In this document: in pieces, positions 36,880 to 45,603 of the stretch | Layout: each line of letters opens with the position of its first letter | Position numbering within the stretch: position 1 is the first letter of the stretch | Assembly (NCBI RefSeq): GCF_000714815.1 | Contig: NZ_JMIH01000028.1 | Span: 62,001-126,000, forward strand | DNA: 64,000 nucleotides | DNA from: Anditalea andensis | GTDB lineage: Bacteria; Bacteroidota; Bacteroidia; Cytophagales; Cyclobacteriaceae | Direction of reading: 5' to 3' | Notes under the pieces: model-generated | Seen by the model: only the letters and a program-made list of their open reading frames with translations | Told to the model about the DNA's origin: nothing | The model's database searches: none | Made by a program: the position numbers and the translations under genes

Positions 36880-38328
36880 TTACTTTATTTTAGAATAATA
36901 TAGTTTAAGCTTAATTGTGTTTTGGTCCACAATTAGCTGTCTTAAGGATTCTTTATAATCCAGATTTGGACGCTGCTGAGAAGTTAAACGCCGAGTATCC
37001 ACTGTTTGAACTGATGATATATTTAGATTTACCTCCACCGGCAAATCCGGATCATCCGGATGGATTATTAAATTGTAATTTTCTTGACCGCTCCTATATA
37101 AATTATTAGTATAACTAGTGATAGATTGTCTATACAACCTAGTATCTTCCAAATATGATAATCTAGCGGGCTCTGGGTTAACCTGACCCTGTCTAGGATC
37201 TCTTTCCACTCTTCTATAATCCGGATTAGAAAACATTCCTGTATTGTTTATAGAATAAAACATATAAAGAAAATCAAAAGGCATAAACCCTTCCGATAGA
37301 GCCTCCACCGGCCCCATTTCCAGTATTACCTGGTTAAAAACTACATTCTGCAAAGTATCCATAAAACTTTGAAGCGGTGCAGTATTTATTTTCATCACTA
37401 AGCCCGTATTTGCTTTCAATCCCACCAAATTACCTACGTCATAGGCTGTCCTCGGTTCCTGTACAATCTCAAGAGGCGTGCCAGTTCTGTTATTATTGAT
37501 ATGATTAAAACTTCTCGACTCTGCAGTACTGATCAAAAACCTGCGGGAAACAGTATCTCCTTCATTTCGATAATACAGAACCATGCCGGTATTCATTACA
37601 TTGACTGGTAGGCCGGCCTGCTCCTCTACCCTGCCCTTTATGGCTATTCCTGGGAAATATTCCCGAAAGGCAAATAAGTCTCTAAAAATAGGATCATTTG
37701 ATTTAAGCCTATTAAAGAAATCATTGGCAATAGTTTCATTTAGCGGTGCAGAAACGATCGTATCTCTACCAGCATTTAACCTGTATGACCCTACAGCTAT
37801 AGGGTTTTCATCATAAGCCAATTTATCTGAATTATAATAGGTAATGTCTTGAATAGGTTCTAATAATCTGTGAACAGATAGGGTTTTATTTTCAGCAAAT
37901 GAGTTTGCTGTCATTTGATTAGTGATAGTAAACTGAAACCGGGCAGAATCCAGTACCGAAGTGGCATTTGGCCTAGCAGCAGCAGGGATATCCCTATTGT
38001 ATGGAACAAAATTTACTCTGCTAAATCCGATAGCTTCTGTGGTTCCAAAAAACGGGCTTATATCCCCGCCAGCCATCAGCACATTAGCATTTGTGGTATT
38101 GAAGGAATCCAATAAAACCATAGAAGCAGAAAGGGGTATTTCTGTATAGAAAACCCCTAGCTGATTATTTTCTGGGTCCAGCTCCAGCCCGATCTCTGAA
38201 GGATCGGTACAGGAACTGGCCAGTAATATGGTAATGGAAAGAACTGCAGCCCACTTAGCCGGCAAGTTCAGTATAGATATTAAAGTAACTTTCGTAAACT
38301 TGATCTTTTTCACTGTTGTTAATCTCAC
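36880..38328 (-). CDS. DUF4270 lipoprotein
   Basis: An outer-membrane-associated lipoprotein with lipobox LLASSC followed by TDPSEIGLELDPENNQLGVF, the recognisable DUF4270 opening. The rest is beta-rich with repeated VNLNISSVQ-like strands. The frame has no ATG near its start. The GTG at 38328 gives 482 residues but overlaps the glycogen synthase gene by 74 bp. The TTG at 38265 would give a compact signal (MPAKWAAVLSITILLASSC) and only 11 bp of overlap. The family is conserved beside glycogen synthase and panC in Bacteroidota; its function is unknown. Confidence 0.85.
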   Translation of the reverse strand: MRLTTVKKIKFTKVTLISILNLPAKWAAVLSITILLASSCTDPSEIGLELDPENNQLGVFYTEIPLSASMVLLDSFNTTNANVLMAGGDISPFFGTTEAIGFSRVNFVPYNRDIPAAARPNATSVLDSARFQFTITNQMTANSFAENKTLSVHRLLEPIQDITYYNSDKLAYDENPIAVGSYRLNAGRDTIVSAPLNETIANDFFNRLKSNDPIFRDLFAFREYFPGIAIKGRVEEQAGLPVNVMNTGMVLYYRNEGDTVSRRFLISTAESRSFNHINNNRTGTPLEIVQEPRTAYDVGNLVGLKANTGLVMKINTAPLQSFMDTLQNVVFNQVILEMGPVEALSEGFMPFDFLYMFYSINNTGMFSNPDYRRVERDPRQGQVNPEPARLSYLEDTRLYRQSITSYTNNLYRSGQENYNLIIHPDDPDLPVEVNLNISSVQTVDTRRLTSQQRPNLDYKESLRQLIVDQNTIKLKLYYSKIK

Positions 38329-39067
38329 ACTTTTTGTCTTTAGAGCAATTTTCTATTAATTGGTGAAGGTGTTCTGACATTTCATCCCCCTGAATGATTA
38401 CGTCTGCGTATTCCATCCCTATTTTAAGGAAGCCTTCATAATCTTTTGATTTCAAAGGGTCTAAGATGCTGTCGTCAATATCCACCATTCTTACCTTGTC
38501 GAATAAATCGTCCCCAAATTTATGGTTAAATTCGTTATTATAAATAGCAAAGACTGATTTTGTTCCTTTAAATAACGGCTCATTTTTATAAGTCGTCTTT
38601 AGGTATAAAGGAATTAAACTTGTCATCCAATCATTACAATGAACGATATCAGGCGCCCAGCCGAGTTTTTTCACTGTCTCTATCACTCCTTTACAGAAAA
38701 AGATGGCTCTTTCATCGTTATCTTCATAGAAATTTTCCTGCTTGTCATGAAATACACTTTTTCTTTGAAAGTAATCTTCATTATCTATAAAATAGACCTG
38801 AAGTTTGGCATTTGGAATGGAAGCTACCTTAATTATCAACGGTTTTTCTTCATCACCCACAGTAATGTTAATTCCGGAAAGCCTTACTACCTCGTGCAAC
38901 CTGTTCTTCCTTTCGTTTATTAAACCAAATCTCGGAACAAGAATACGGATTTCCATTCCTTTCTCCTGCATGGCCTGAGGCAGGGCTCTTACGAAATTGG
39001 CTACTTCAGAAGTTTGGAGGAATGGATTGATTTCACTTGCTACGTAAAGAATACGAAGTTTAGACAT
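38255..39067 (-). CDS. Short glycogen/starch synthase-like protein (GT5 domain only)
   Basis: A 270-residue protein starting MSKLRILYVASEINPFLQTS, the usual GT5 N-terminus, with DIVHCNDWMTSLIPLYLKT (HxHDW-like loop) in the middle. The C-terminal GT1 catalytic half seen in full glycogen synthases (about 480 aa) is absent and the reading frame ends cleanly. The ADP-glucose-binding K-x-G-G motif near the N-terminus is replaced by PFLQTSEVA. Bacteroidota commonly carry this short form next to panC, so it is a family feature and not a recent truncation. A catalytic role is doubtful. Confidence 0.85.
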   Translation of the reverse strand: MSKLRILYVASEINPFLQTSEVANFVRALPQAMQEKGMEIRILVPRFGLINERKNRLHEVVRLSGINITVGDEEKPLIIKVASIPNAKLQVYFIDNEDYFQRKSVFHDKQENFYEDNDERAIFFCKGVIETVKKLGWAPDIVHCNDWMTSLIPLYLKTTYKNEPLFKGTKSVFAIYNNEFNHKFGDDLFDKVRMVDIDDSILDPLKSKDYEGFLKIGMEYADVIIQGDEMSEHLHQLIENCSKDKKCEINNSEKDQVYESYFNIYTELAG

Positions 39068-39133
39068 ATCTTGTTATTTTTGTTGAGGGATAATACGGGA
39101 CTACAAACTTACAAAAAAAATCAATAAAATCCA

Positions 39134-39162
39134 TTGTTTTTATTAGAAATAACATAGTTTTG
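39134..39162 (+). promoter_or_regulatory. Bacteroidota-type promoter of the panC operon
   Basis: TTG (39134-39136), an 18-bp spacer and TAGTTTTG (39155-39162), followed 32 bp later by the panC start at 39195. Confidence 0.55.
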
Positions 39163-39194
39163 CCCCTATTTTGTACTTTATAAAGGAAAACCCC

Positions 39195-40037
39195 TTGAAA
39201 ATCCTTCGTACCAGACTAGAGGTCAGTAATGCAATGCGCCTGGAGCGCTCTAAAAACAAAACCATTGGATTAGTCCCCACTATGGGAGCTTTACATAACG
39301 GACACCTCCGTATAATAGAAAAATCAAAATTATATTCGGATATTACGGTAGCCACAATCTACGTGAACCCTACCCAGTTTAACAATTCTTCGGACCTGGA
39401 CAACTATCCCAGACCCTGGCAGACCGATCTTAGATTATTGGAAGTAAGCGGGGTAGACTATGTGTTTTTACCTACAGACGGCGAGATGTATCCTCAAAAG
39501 GTGGAATTAAAGTTTGATTTTGGCCATTTGGAAACTATACTGGAAGGCAAATTCCGTCCCGGACATTTCAATGGAGTCGGCATCATCGTATCCAAACTAT
39601 TTAATATCATACAACCAGACCATTCCTATTTCGGTCAGAAAGACCTTCAGCAGTTAGCAGTAATCAGACGTCTGGTAAAGGACTTGTCTTATAATATAGA
39701 GCTTATAAAAGTTCCTACCATAAGGGAGCAAAGCGGCTTGGCCATGTCTTCCCGCAACGTAAGGCTGAATGAAGAGGAACGCCGGACAGCCTCCATTTTA
39801 TATACCTGCCTCACCTACGCAAAAGATGAACTTTTAAAGGGTCAGGATTGGTTAGTGGTCAAAGAAAAGGTAACAGCAATATTTATGAAAGAACCCCTTT
39901 CAAATCTGGAGTATTTTGAACTAGTCAAATCGGATACTTTGGAAATGACAAGTGACCTGCAAGTGGAAGGCTTGGCCATATGTACAGCAGCATACATAGG
40001 TGATGTCAGACTTATAGATAATATGATAATTAATTAA
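39195..40037 (+). CDS. panC: Pantothenate synthetase
   Basis: A 280-residue enzyme ligating pantoate and beta-alanine. The motif GLVPTMGALHNGHLRII (HIGH-like), VNPTQFN and FYFGQKDLQQ-like YFGQKDLQQ, and SSRNVRL (KMSKS-like) are all present. No ATG is available near the start. The TTG at 39195 gives the usual opening (KILRT) and is preceded by AAAGGA at 39183-39188, so it is preferred to the TTG at 39171. panD follows 25 bp downstream and supplies beta-alanine. Confidence 0.95.
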   Translation: MKILRTRLEVSNAMRLERSKNKTIGLVPTMGALHNGHLRIIEKSKLYSDITVATIYVNPTQFNNSSDLDNYPRPWQTDLRLLEVSGVDYVFLPTDGEMYPQKVELKFDFGHLETILEGKFRPGHFNGVGIIVSKLFNIIQPDHSYFGQKDLQQLAVIRRLVKDLSYNIELIKVPTIREQSGLAMSSRNVRLNEEERRTASILYTCLTYAKDELLKGQDWLVVKEKVTAIFMKEPLSNLEYFELVKSDTLEMTSDLQVEGLAICTAAYIGDVRLIDNMIIN

Positions 40038-40038
40038 T

Positions 40039-40046
40039 TAACTTTG
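40039..40046 (+). promoter_or_regulatory. Possible internal -7 box upstream of panD
   Basis: TAACTTTG matches the Bacteroidota -7 consensus immediately before the panD start (17 bp). There is no TTG at the -33 position, so this may be a weak second promoter or chance. Confidence 0.3.
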
Positions 40047-40062
40047 CGCCAAAATTCAAACC

Positions 40063-40410
40063 ATGCATATCCAAATACTTAAATCTAAAATCCATCGGGT
40101 AAAAATCACCCAGGCAGAACTTCATTATGTAGGCAGCATCACGATTGACGAAGATCTGATGGACGCAGCTAATCTAATTGAAAACGAAAAAGTACAGATA
40201 GTAAACGTCAACAATGGAGAAAGGCTTGAGACATATGTAATCAAGGGCACAAGAGGGAGCGGCCAGGTATGTCTTAATGGACCGGCAGCAAGAAAAGCCC
40301 AAGTAGGAGATGTAGTGATCATCATCAGCTATGCCTCTATGGATCTGGAAGAAGCTAAAAAATTCCAACCTGTCCTGATATTTCCGGATGATAATAATAA
40401 ACTGATCTAA
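40063..40410 (+). CDS. panD: Aspartate 1-decarboxylase
   Basis: A 115-residue pyruvoyl enzyme making beta-alanine from aspartate. The self-cleavage site Gly24-Ser25 is intact ([10 protein letters not shown]), with Lys9 (LKSKIHR), Arg and Tyr residues of the active site (GERLETYVI) and [18 protein letters not shown]. Serine 25 becomes the pyruvoyl group. It is co-directional with panC, and the flippase gene starts 4 bp after its stop. Confidence 0.97.
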   Translation: MHIQILKSKIHRVKITQAELHYVGSITIDEDLMDAANLIENEKVQIVNVNNGERLETYVIKGTRGSGQVCLNGPAARKAQVGDVVIIISYASMDLEEAKKFQPVLIFPDDNNKLI

Positions 40411-40414
40411 GAAA

Positions 40415-41416
40415 TTGAAACTTTCTTTTAAACAGGCCTTACAGGTTATAGCCTCTTTTTTAGTGGCCATTTTTATATTTTGGTACTTATATAAAGATAT
40501 TAAAATGGACAGCCTTCTGAACGCACTTCAGGAGGCCTCCTCTTTTTATATAGGACTATCAGTAGCCTTATCCATTATTGGTTATTGGCTGAGAGCTTGG
40601 AGATGGAAATTATTGATAAAAGTGGGTGAGGATAAAATGCCATCAGTGGCAAGGGTTTTTTGGGCATTGATGGGTGGATACCTCGCCAACTTACTCGTCC
40701 CCCGTGCCGGGGAGGTGGCCAGATGCGGGTACCTTACCAAAACTGACCAACTCCCTATGGGCAAACTGGTGGGAACTGTCATTTTAGAACGAACGGTAGA
40801 TCTGATTTCCATGATTTTGGTTATCATATTTACATTTTTTGTTCAGCGGACGATATTTACAGAATTGTTGGATTTGCTCGTTTCACAGGAAACATTGGAA
40901 GAAAGCCTGATAGGAGCCTTGCCGATAGCCTTAGGTATGGTGATAATAATAGGACTGGTATTATATGTGGTTTTCTCGAAATACCGTGAAAGCTCCTTAA
41001 TCAAAAAAATACGCCATTTCCTGAGAGACCTGATGACCGGATTAAAATCAATAAAAAAAGTGGATACTCAGACAGGGTTCTGGGGAGCAACATTGGGTAT
41101 TTGGGTTATCTATTTTTTTATGATGTATTTTGTAGCGATAGCTGTCCCAAGTACTGCCACTTTGTCTGCATCGGCTGTACTAATGGTCATGGTAATGGGA
41201 AGTATTGGCATGGTGGCACCTGTCCAGGGAGGTATTGGTACCTTCCATGCATTGGTGGCGTTTATTTTGATGACATATGGTTTGACAGAAGAAGACGGAA
41301 AAATATTTGCAGTAATTGTACACACCTCCCAGCTTCTGACCATTATGGGATTGGGAGTAATCAGTGTGGTAATTTTAGCAAAATTAACAAGCACTAAGCA
41401 ACCTCTATTAAAGTAA
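40415..41416 (+). CDS. Flippase-like membrane protein (YbhN/UPF0104 family)
   Basis: A 333-residue protein with about seven to eight membrane helices and the family motifs LRAWRWKLL near residue 60, ANLLVPRAGEVARCGYL near 95 and ILERTVDLI near 125. PVQGGIGTFHALV lies near the C-terminus. It belongs to the lysylphosphatidylglycerol synthase transmembrane domain superfamily, whose members translocate lipids. Translation starts at TTG, 4 bp after panD; no ATG is near. The panC-panD-YbhN order is conserved in Bacteroidota, though no functional link to pantothenate is known. Confidence 0.9.
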   Translation: MKLSFKQALQVIASFLVAIFIFWYLYKDIKMDSLLNALQEASSFYIGLSVALSIIGYWLRAWRWKLLIKVGEDKMPSVARVFWALMGGYLANLLVPRAGEVARCGYLTKTDQLPMGKLVGTVILERTVDLISMILVIIFTFFVQRTIFTELLDLLVSQETLEESLIGALPIALGMVIIIGLVLYVVFSKYRESSLIKKIRHFLRDLMTGLKSIKKVDTQTGFWGATLGIWVIYFFMMYFVAIAVPSTATLSASAVLMVMVMGSIGMVAPVQGGIGTFHALVAFILMTYGLTEEDGKIFAVIVHTSQLLTIMGLGVISVVILAKLTSTKQPLLK

Positions 41417-41453
41417 AGCGTAGAAATTAACAGTTTATTTAAAAGTCAACATT

Positions 41454-42146
41454 ATGATGTTAATATTAATTGTAGTCGGATTTGCCATATTAGGTTATGC
41501 AGTTAGCAACAGACTTAAGAGCAAGTTTAGGAAATACTCTCAGATTTCCTTAAAAGCCAACCTATCCGGAAAAGAAATAGCAGAGCTCATGCTCGCTGAT
41601 CACGGCATCTCAAATGTGAGGGTAAACTGCGTGGAAGGAAACCTTACCGATCATTATAACCCAGCAGATAGATCCGTTAATTTAAGTCCCGATGTATATT
41701 ACGGTAGAAATGCAGCAGCCACTGCTGTATCTGCCCATGAGTGCGGGCATGCTGTACAGCATGCTACGGCCTATACCTGGCTTACCGTACGGTCCACTTT
41801 AGTACCGATCCAAAATGCAAGTGGAAAGATTCTAAACTTCGTACTGTTAGCTGCGCTATTTGGAGGTATTGCCATGTTTGGCCTTCCATATGAAGCTGTA
41901 GGGGTTATAGTAGTGGGAGCATATGGGATGATCACGCTGTTTTCTTTAGTGACCCTTCCTGTGGAATTTGATGCCAGCAGCCGGGCACTGGCCTGGATCA
42001 AACAGCGAAACATAGTGACACCTTCAGAGCATGCCATGTCCAAAGATGCACTGAAATGGGCAGCCATGACTTACGTTGTCGCCGCATTAGCATCTTTAGT
42101 AACATTGGCCTATTACGCTATGATGTTCTTCGGAAACCGAGATTAA
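41454..42146 (+). CDS. Zinc metallopeptidase, YugP-like
   Basis: A 230-residue membrane protein of the PF04298 family. The zinc motif HECGH spans residues 95-99. Helices lie at about 2-18, 118-165 and 200-225. The C-terminal helix contains the third-ligand region (VEFDASSRALAW). It is probably a membrane-bound endopeptidase with a cytoplasmic or periplasmic active site; no substrate is known. A terminator follows. Confidence 0.9.
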   Translation: MMLILIVVGFAILGYAVSNRLKSKFRKYSQISLKANLSGKEIAELMLADHGISNVRVNCVEGNLTDHYNPADRSVNLSPDVYYGRNAAATAVSAHECGHAVQHATAYTWLTVRSTLVPIQNASGKILNFVLLAALFGGIAMFGLPYEAVGVIVVGAYGMITLFSLVTLPVEFDASSRALAWIKQRNIVTPSEHAMSKDALKWAAMTYVVAALASLVTLAYYAMMFFGNRD

Positions 42147-42162
42147 GCTACTCAAACGATAG

Positions 42163-42195
42163 AAAGGGGCAGTAAATTGTCCCTTTTATTTTTTT
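42163..42195 (+). terminator. Intrinsic terminator after the zinc peptidase
   Basis: A 9-bp stem with one G-U pair (42163-42171 and 42178-42186) and a 6-nt loop, followed by a long T-run. It ends the panC-to-peptidase run, so the acyl-CoA dehydrogenase needs its own promoter. Confidence 0.8.
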
Positions 42196-42236
42196 GATGT
42201 ATATTCAGGCCACCAAACCCAAAATTAGAATAAACA

Positions 42237-43376
42237 ATGAATTTTCAGTTGACAGAAGAACAGATTGCCGTCAGAGATGCTGCCCGGGAATTTGCCAAAG
42301 TGGAGTTATTAGAAGGCGTAATAGAACGGGATACTGAAGCCCGGTTTCCAACTGAACAGGTAAAACTAATGGGTGACCTTGGGTTTATGGGCATGATGGT
42401 AGACCCAAAGTATGACGGAGGGGGCATGGACACCATATCTTACGTGCTGGCCATGGAAGAAATTTCAAAAATTGATGCTTCTGCATCTGTTTGCATGTCA
42501 GTAAATAATTCGCTTGTATGCTGGGGATTGGAGAAATATGGGTCGGAAGATCAAAAACAAAAATACCTTAAGCCACTGGCAAGAGGTGAAAAAATAGGTG
42601 CCTTTTGCCTTTCAGAACCGGAGGCCGGATCTGATGCCACCAGCCAAAAAACCACAGCAGAACTGGATGGTGACCATTATATCCTAAACGGTACCAAAAA
42701 CTGGATCACTAATGGAAGCACCGCCAGTATATATTTAGTAATAGCCCAAACAGATCCAGCAAAAAAGCATAAAGGCATTTCCGCTTTTATAGTGGAAAAA
42801 GGAATGGAAGGATTTACCATAGGTAAAAAAGAAGACAAACTGGGCATAAGAGGCTCTGATACCCATTCCCTTATGTTTTCTGATGTGAGGGTGCCCGTCG
42901 AAAATAGAATTGGAGAAGAAGGACTGGGCTTCAAGTTTGCCATGGAAACATTAAACGGTGGAAGGATAGGAATAGCAGCACAAGCTTTAGGTATAGCTTC
43001 AGGAGCATACGAACTTGCTTTGGGATATGCAAAAGAAAGGAAGACTTTCGGAAAACCGATCAGTCAGCATCAGGCTATACAATTTAAACTAGCCGATATG
43101 GCTACCGAAATTGAAGCTGCCAGACTTCTATGCCTAAAAGCAGCACATCTCAAAGACATGGGGGAAGACTATTCTTATGCCAGTGCCATGGCTAAATTAT
43201 ATGCTTCAAAAGTGGCCATGGCAGTAACAGTGGAAGCTGTTCAGGTGCACGGAGGATATGGCTATGTCAAAGAATACCATGTGGAAAGACTTATGCGTGA
43301 CGCAAAAATTACCCAGATATATGAGGGAACTTCCGAAATTCAAAAAATAGTTATATCCAGAAAGCTTTTAAGTTAA
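42237..43376 (+). CDS. Acyl-CoA dehydrogenase
   Basis: A 379-residue FAD enzyme of the short/medium-chain class. The N-terminal helical domain is followed by the FAD/substrate motifs GAFCLSEPEAGSDA and NGTKNWITNG. The C-terminal region contains ERKTFGKPISQHQ, EAVQVHGGYGYVKEYHVERL and QIYEGTSEIQKIVI. The Glu in YEGTSEI is the likely catalytic base of the short-chain (butyryl-CoA) type. It oxidises acyl-CoA to enoyl-CoA, using electron transfer flavoprotein. No ETF gene is adjacent. Confidence 0.93.
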   Translation: MNFQLTEEQIAVRDAAREFAKVELLEGVIERDTEARFPTEQVKLMGDLGFMGMMVDPKYDGGGMDTISYVLAMEEISKIDASASVCMSVNNSLVCWGLEKYGSEDQKQKYLKPLARGEKIGAFCLSEPEAGSDATSQKTTAELDGDHYILNGTKNWITNGSTASIYLVIAQTDPAKKHKGISAFIVEKGMEGFTIGKKEDKLGIRGSDTHSLMFSDVRVPVENRIGEEGLGFKFAMETLNGGRIGIAAQALGIASGAYELALGYAKERKTFGKPISQHQAIQFKLADMATEIEAARLLCLKAAHLKDMGEDYSYASAMAKLYASKVAMAVTVEAVQVHGGYGYVKEYHVERLMRDAKITQIYEGTSEIQKIVISRKLLS

Positions 43377-43502
43377 ATTGAAATTCTAGTTTAAATATAA
43401 GATTACTATATGTTTTTTATTATTTTCAAATATTTATTCACTAATATTACAACAGAATTAAAAAAAGTGATACTTTTACAAAAAATCTAATGGGCTTTTA
43501 TC

Positions 43503-44435
43503 ATGGAATATTACAATAAAGTCATTGAATCCATAGGGGTTCGATTCCTGAAAGGGAATAATTATAAGATAGAGCGTCCGGTAACTGTTACAGATTTTAC
43601 AGATACCGAGAACACGATCATCTTATTACATCAAGGTTCTCTCCGTTATGATGAAGAACAGGAAGCAGTAAATGAAGGAGAAATCCTCTTTATACCTGCA
43701 GGAAGATCGACAAAAATTTCTTTTGGCACTATGGCCAAGAAGAACGAGATAACTTATGAAAGCTTCAATGACAACAAAAAGAAATATTTACAGACGATAA
43801 GCTTTAAAGAAATCAAAAGCGCAGAGGAAGACTGTATCACTACACTCACTTTTGAAGCAAAGGTATTTGATGTTGTCAACTTTTTCCACTCTTTGGGTAT
43901 CCCGCCTTTTGTCGTCAGATTTAATGATAAGGTGGCTTCTATCATTGAGGACATTGTAAAAGAATCTGAACAGGTGACTCCAGGTAAAGAACGGGTAATC
44001 AAACTTCATACAGAACTACTTGTAGTAGAAATAGTCAGGCACATCCTAAAAAATAGACTTTTTGTAGAAGAGTTATCCACTAACAGTACGTATTTTAAAG
44101 ACCCACGCCTTATTGATATGTTTAATTACATTAAGAAAAACATCGGCGGTGATCTTTCAAATAAAGTATTGGCCAAAGTTGCCAATGTATCTGAAGATTA
44201 TGTAGGTCAGTATTTTAAAATGCTGACAGGCATCAATCCCCAGGACTATATAGAGTATCAAAGAATGGAAGCAGCTGTAGAACTATTAAGGACTACCAAG
44301 AAAAGTATCCGGGACATCGGAAAAGATGTGGGTTATAAAGATACAGCTTATTTCTGCCGTAGGTTTAAAATGATGTACGGACTACCTGCAGGAAAAATGA
44401 GAAGAAGAGAATCATTGATCAACGTCCAGGGATAA
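43503..44435 (+). CDS. AraC-family transcriptional regulator
   Basis: A 310-residue regulator. The N-terminal part (about 25-180) reads as a cupin-like sensing domain. The C-terminal 100 residues form the double helix-turn-helix domain: LSNKVLAKVANVSEDYVGQYFK, then TTKKSIRDIGKDVGYKDTAYFCRRFKMMYG. No ligand can be named. It overlaps the convergent prenylglyceryl phosphate synthase gene by 24 bp at their 3' ends. Confidence 0.9.
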   Translation: MEYYNKVIESIGVRFLKGNNYKIERPVTVTDFTDTENTIILLHQGSLRYDEEQEAVNEGEILFIPAGRSTKISFGTMAKKNEITYESFNDNKKKYLQTISFKEIKSAEEDCITTLTFEAKVFDVVNFFHSLGIPPFVVRFNDKVASIIEDIVKESEQVTPGKERVIKLHTELLVVEIVRHILKNRLFVEELSTNSTYFKDPRLIDMFNYIKKNIGGDLSNKVLAKVANVSEDYVGQYFKMLTGINPQDYIEYQRMEAAVELLRTTKKSIRDIGKDVGYKDTAYFCRRFKMMYGLPAGKMRRRESLINVQG

Positions 44436-45179
44436 ATTATAAGTTTTAGCATAATCAAGAACCTCAGTCAGCAGACTGGGGTTTTTTTCTACCCCATTCC
44501 CTAATACCACATAATCAGCGCCCTTATCCCAGGCAGTCTTCGCCAGATCCAAAGAATCTATCCCCCCTCCTACTATTAAAGGCAAGCCTACACGCTCTTT
44601 TACATGATAGATAATATCAGGATTTATAGGAGAATCAGCACCGCTTCCAGCATCTAAGTACAGATATTGAAGTCCTAAATATCTCCCAGCCATACCTGTA
44701 GCAACTGCCAATGCTGGCTTATCATTTGGAATAGGCAGTGTCTGACTCATATAATTCACACTAGTCGCCTTTCCACTATTGACGAGAATATAGCCAGTGG
44801 GCAAAACCTCCAATGGCGTTTGGGCAATTAAAGGTGCTGCGACAACATGCTGCCCTATTAAAAATTCAGGATTTCTCCCTGAAATCAGGGAAATAAATAG
44901 GATGCCGTCAGCTTTATCTGAGATTTGGATGACATTACCTGGAAATAAGATGACCGGTATCTGCGGATTAATTGCTTTTATATGAAGGATTATCTCATCC
45001 ATATTCTTTTGAAGTAACAGACTGCCCCCCACAAAAAAAAAGTCCACCCCGTGATGGACTGCTTTGGATATAATATTGTTAAAACCAGTAGTATCTATAT
45101 ACTTTTCAGGATCTAATAATAGAATAGCCCCTTTCTTTTTGTACTTAAATTTATTGAGTATACTTTCCCGAATGGTCAT
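44412..45179 (-). CDS. Geranylgeranylglyceryl/heptaprenylglyceryl phosphate synthase
   Basis: A 255-residue TIM-barrel prenyltransferase of the PcrB/GGGPS family. Typical blocks are GAILLLDPEKY, DFFFVGGSLLL, VILFPGNVIQIS, YLDAGSGADSPI and PLIVGGGIDSLDLA. It joins a polyprenyl diphosphate to glycerol 1-phosphate, the first step toward archaeal-type ether lipids. Bacteroidota carry a group II GGGPS of this kind; the product and role are poorly known. The ATG at 45179 is used in preference to a GTG two codons upstream. It overlaps the upstream gene by 29 bp. Confidence 0.9.
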   Translation of the reverse strand: MTIRESILNKFKYKKKGAILLLDPEKYIDTTGFNNIISKAVHHGVDFFFVGGSLLLQKNMDEIILHIKAINPQIPVILFPGNVIQISDKADGILFISLISGRNPEFLIGQHVVAAPLIAQTPLEVLPTGYILVNSGKATSVNYMSQTLPIPNDKPALAVATGMAGRYLGLQYLYLDAGSGADSPINPDIIYHVKERVGLPLIVGGGIDSLDLAKTAWDKGADYVVLGNGVEKNPSLLTEVLDYAKTYNLSLDVDQ

Positions 45180-45603
45180 GGTCACCAGAATTTCCGCTCG
45201 AAGTATTGCCAGTATTTACACCAGATGGAAAAGGTTTGTCAAATCTGGCAGCAAGTTCAGCCACCAACCTGGCCTTACCAAAATCAAAGGCTGCCATCAA
45301 AATCCTTTGGCCTATAGGAGCCCAGAAAGAAGGCTTTTTATAAGCCACAGGCTGATAATTCATCTGATTGTTCGACCCCCTCGAAATTAATCCCTCCCTT
45401 TCTAATTCTTTGATGGCTTTGGCCAGTTTTTTACTTTTGCTTCCTTTTATAGCCCTTGTAAGACTATAAGCAGCCAATGCACTGAGAAGCATCGTGCCAC
45501 CCACCTTCACCCATAACTGAGAATCGGATTTCAAAACTTCCAATTGCTTAACCAAGGTTTGTTCAAGCTCCTGTGCTTTTTTCTTAAGTTCTAGTTCACT
45601 CAT
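45151..45603 (-). CDS. Small membrane-associated protein, hypothetical
   Basis: A 150-residue protein. Residues 1-25 are a charged coiled-coil-like stretch, followed by a hydrophobic segment (LWVKVGGTMLLSALAAYSLT) and a basic region. The C-terminal half contains a short hydrophobic stretch and a tail rich in Gly, Ser and Asn. It overlaps the holin-like gene by 8 bp and the GGGPS gene by 29 bp, so the three are translated from one transcript. The pairing with a phage holin superfamily 3_6 protein recalls envelope-stress gene pairs, but no function is assigned. Confidence 0.75.
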   Translation of the reverse strand: MSELELKKKAQELEQTLVKQLEVLKSDSQLWVKVGGTMLLSALAAYSLTRAIKGSKSKKLAKAIKELEREGLISRGSNNQMNYQPVAYKKPSFWAPIGQRILMAAFDFGKARLVAELAARFDKPFPSGVNTGNTSSGNSGDHDHSGKYTQ

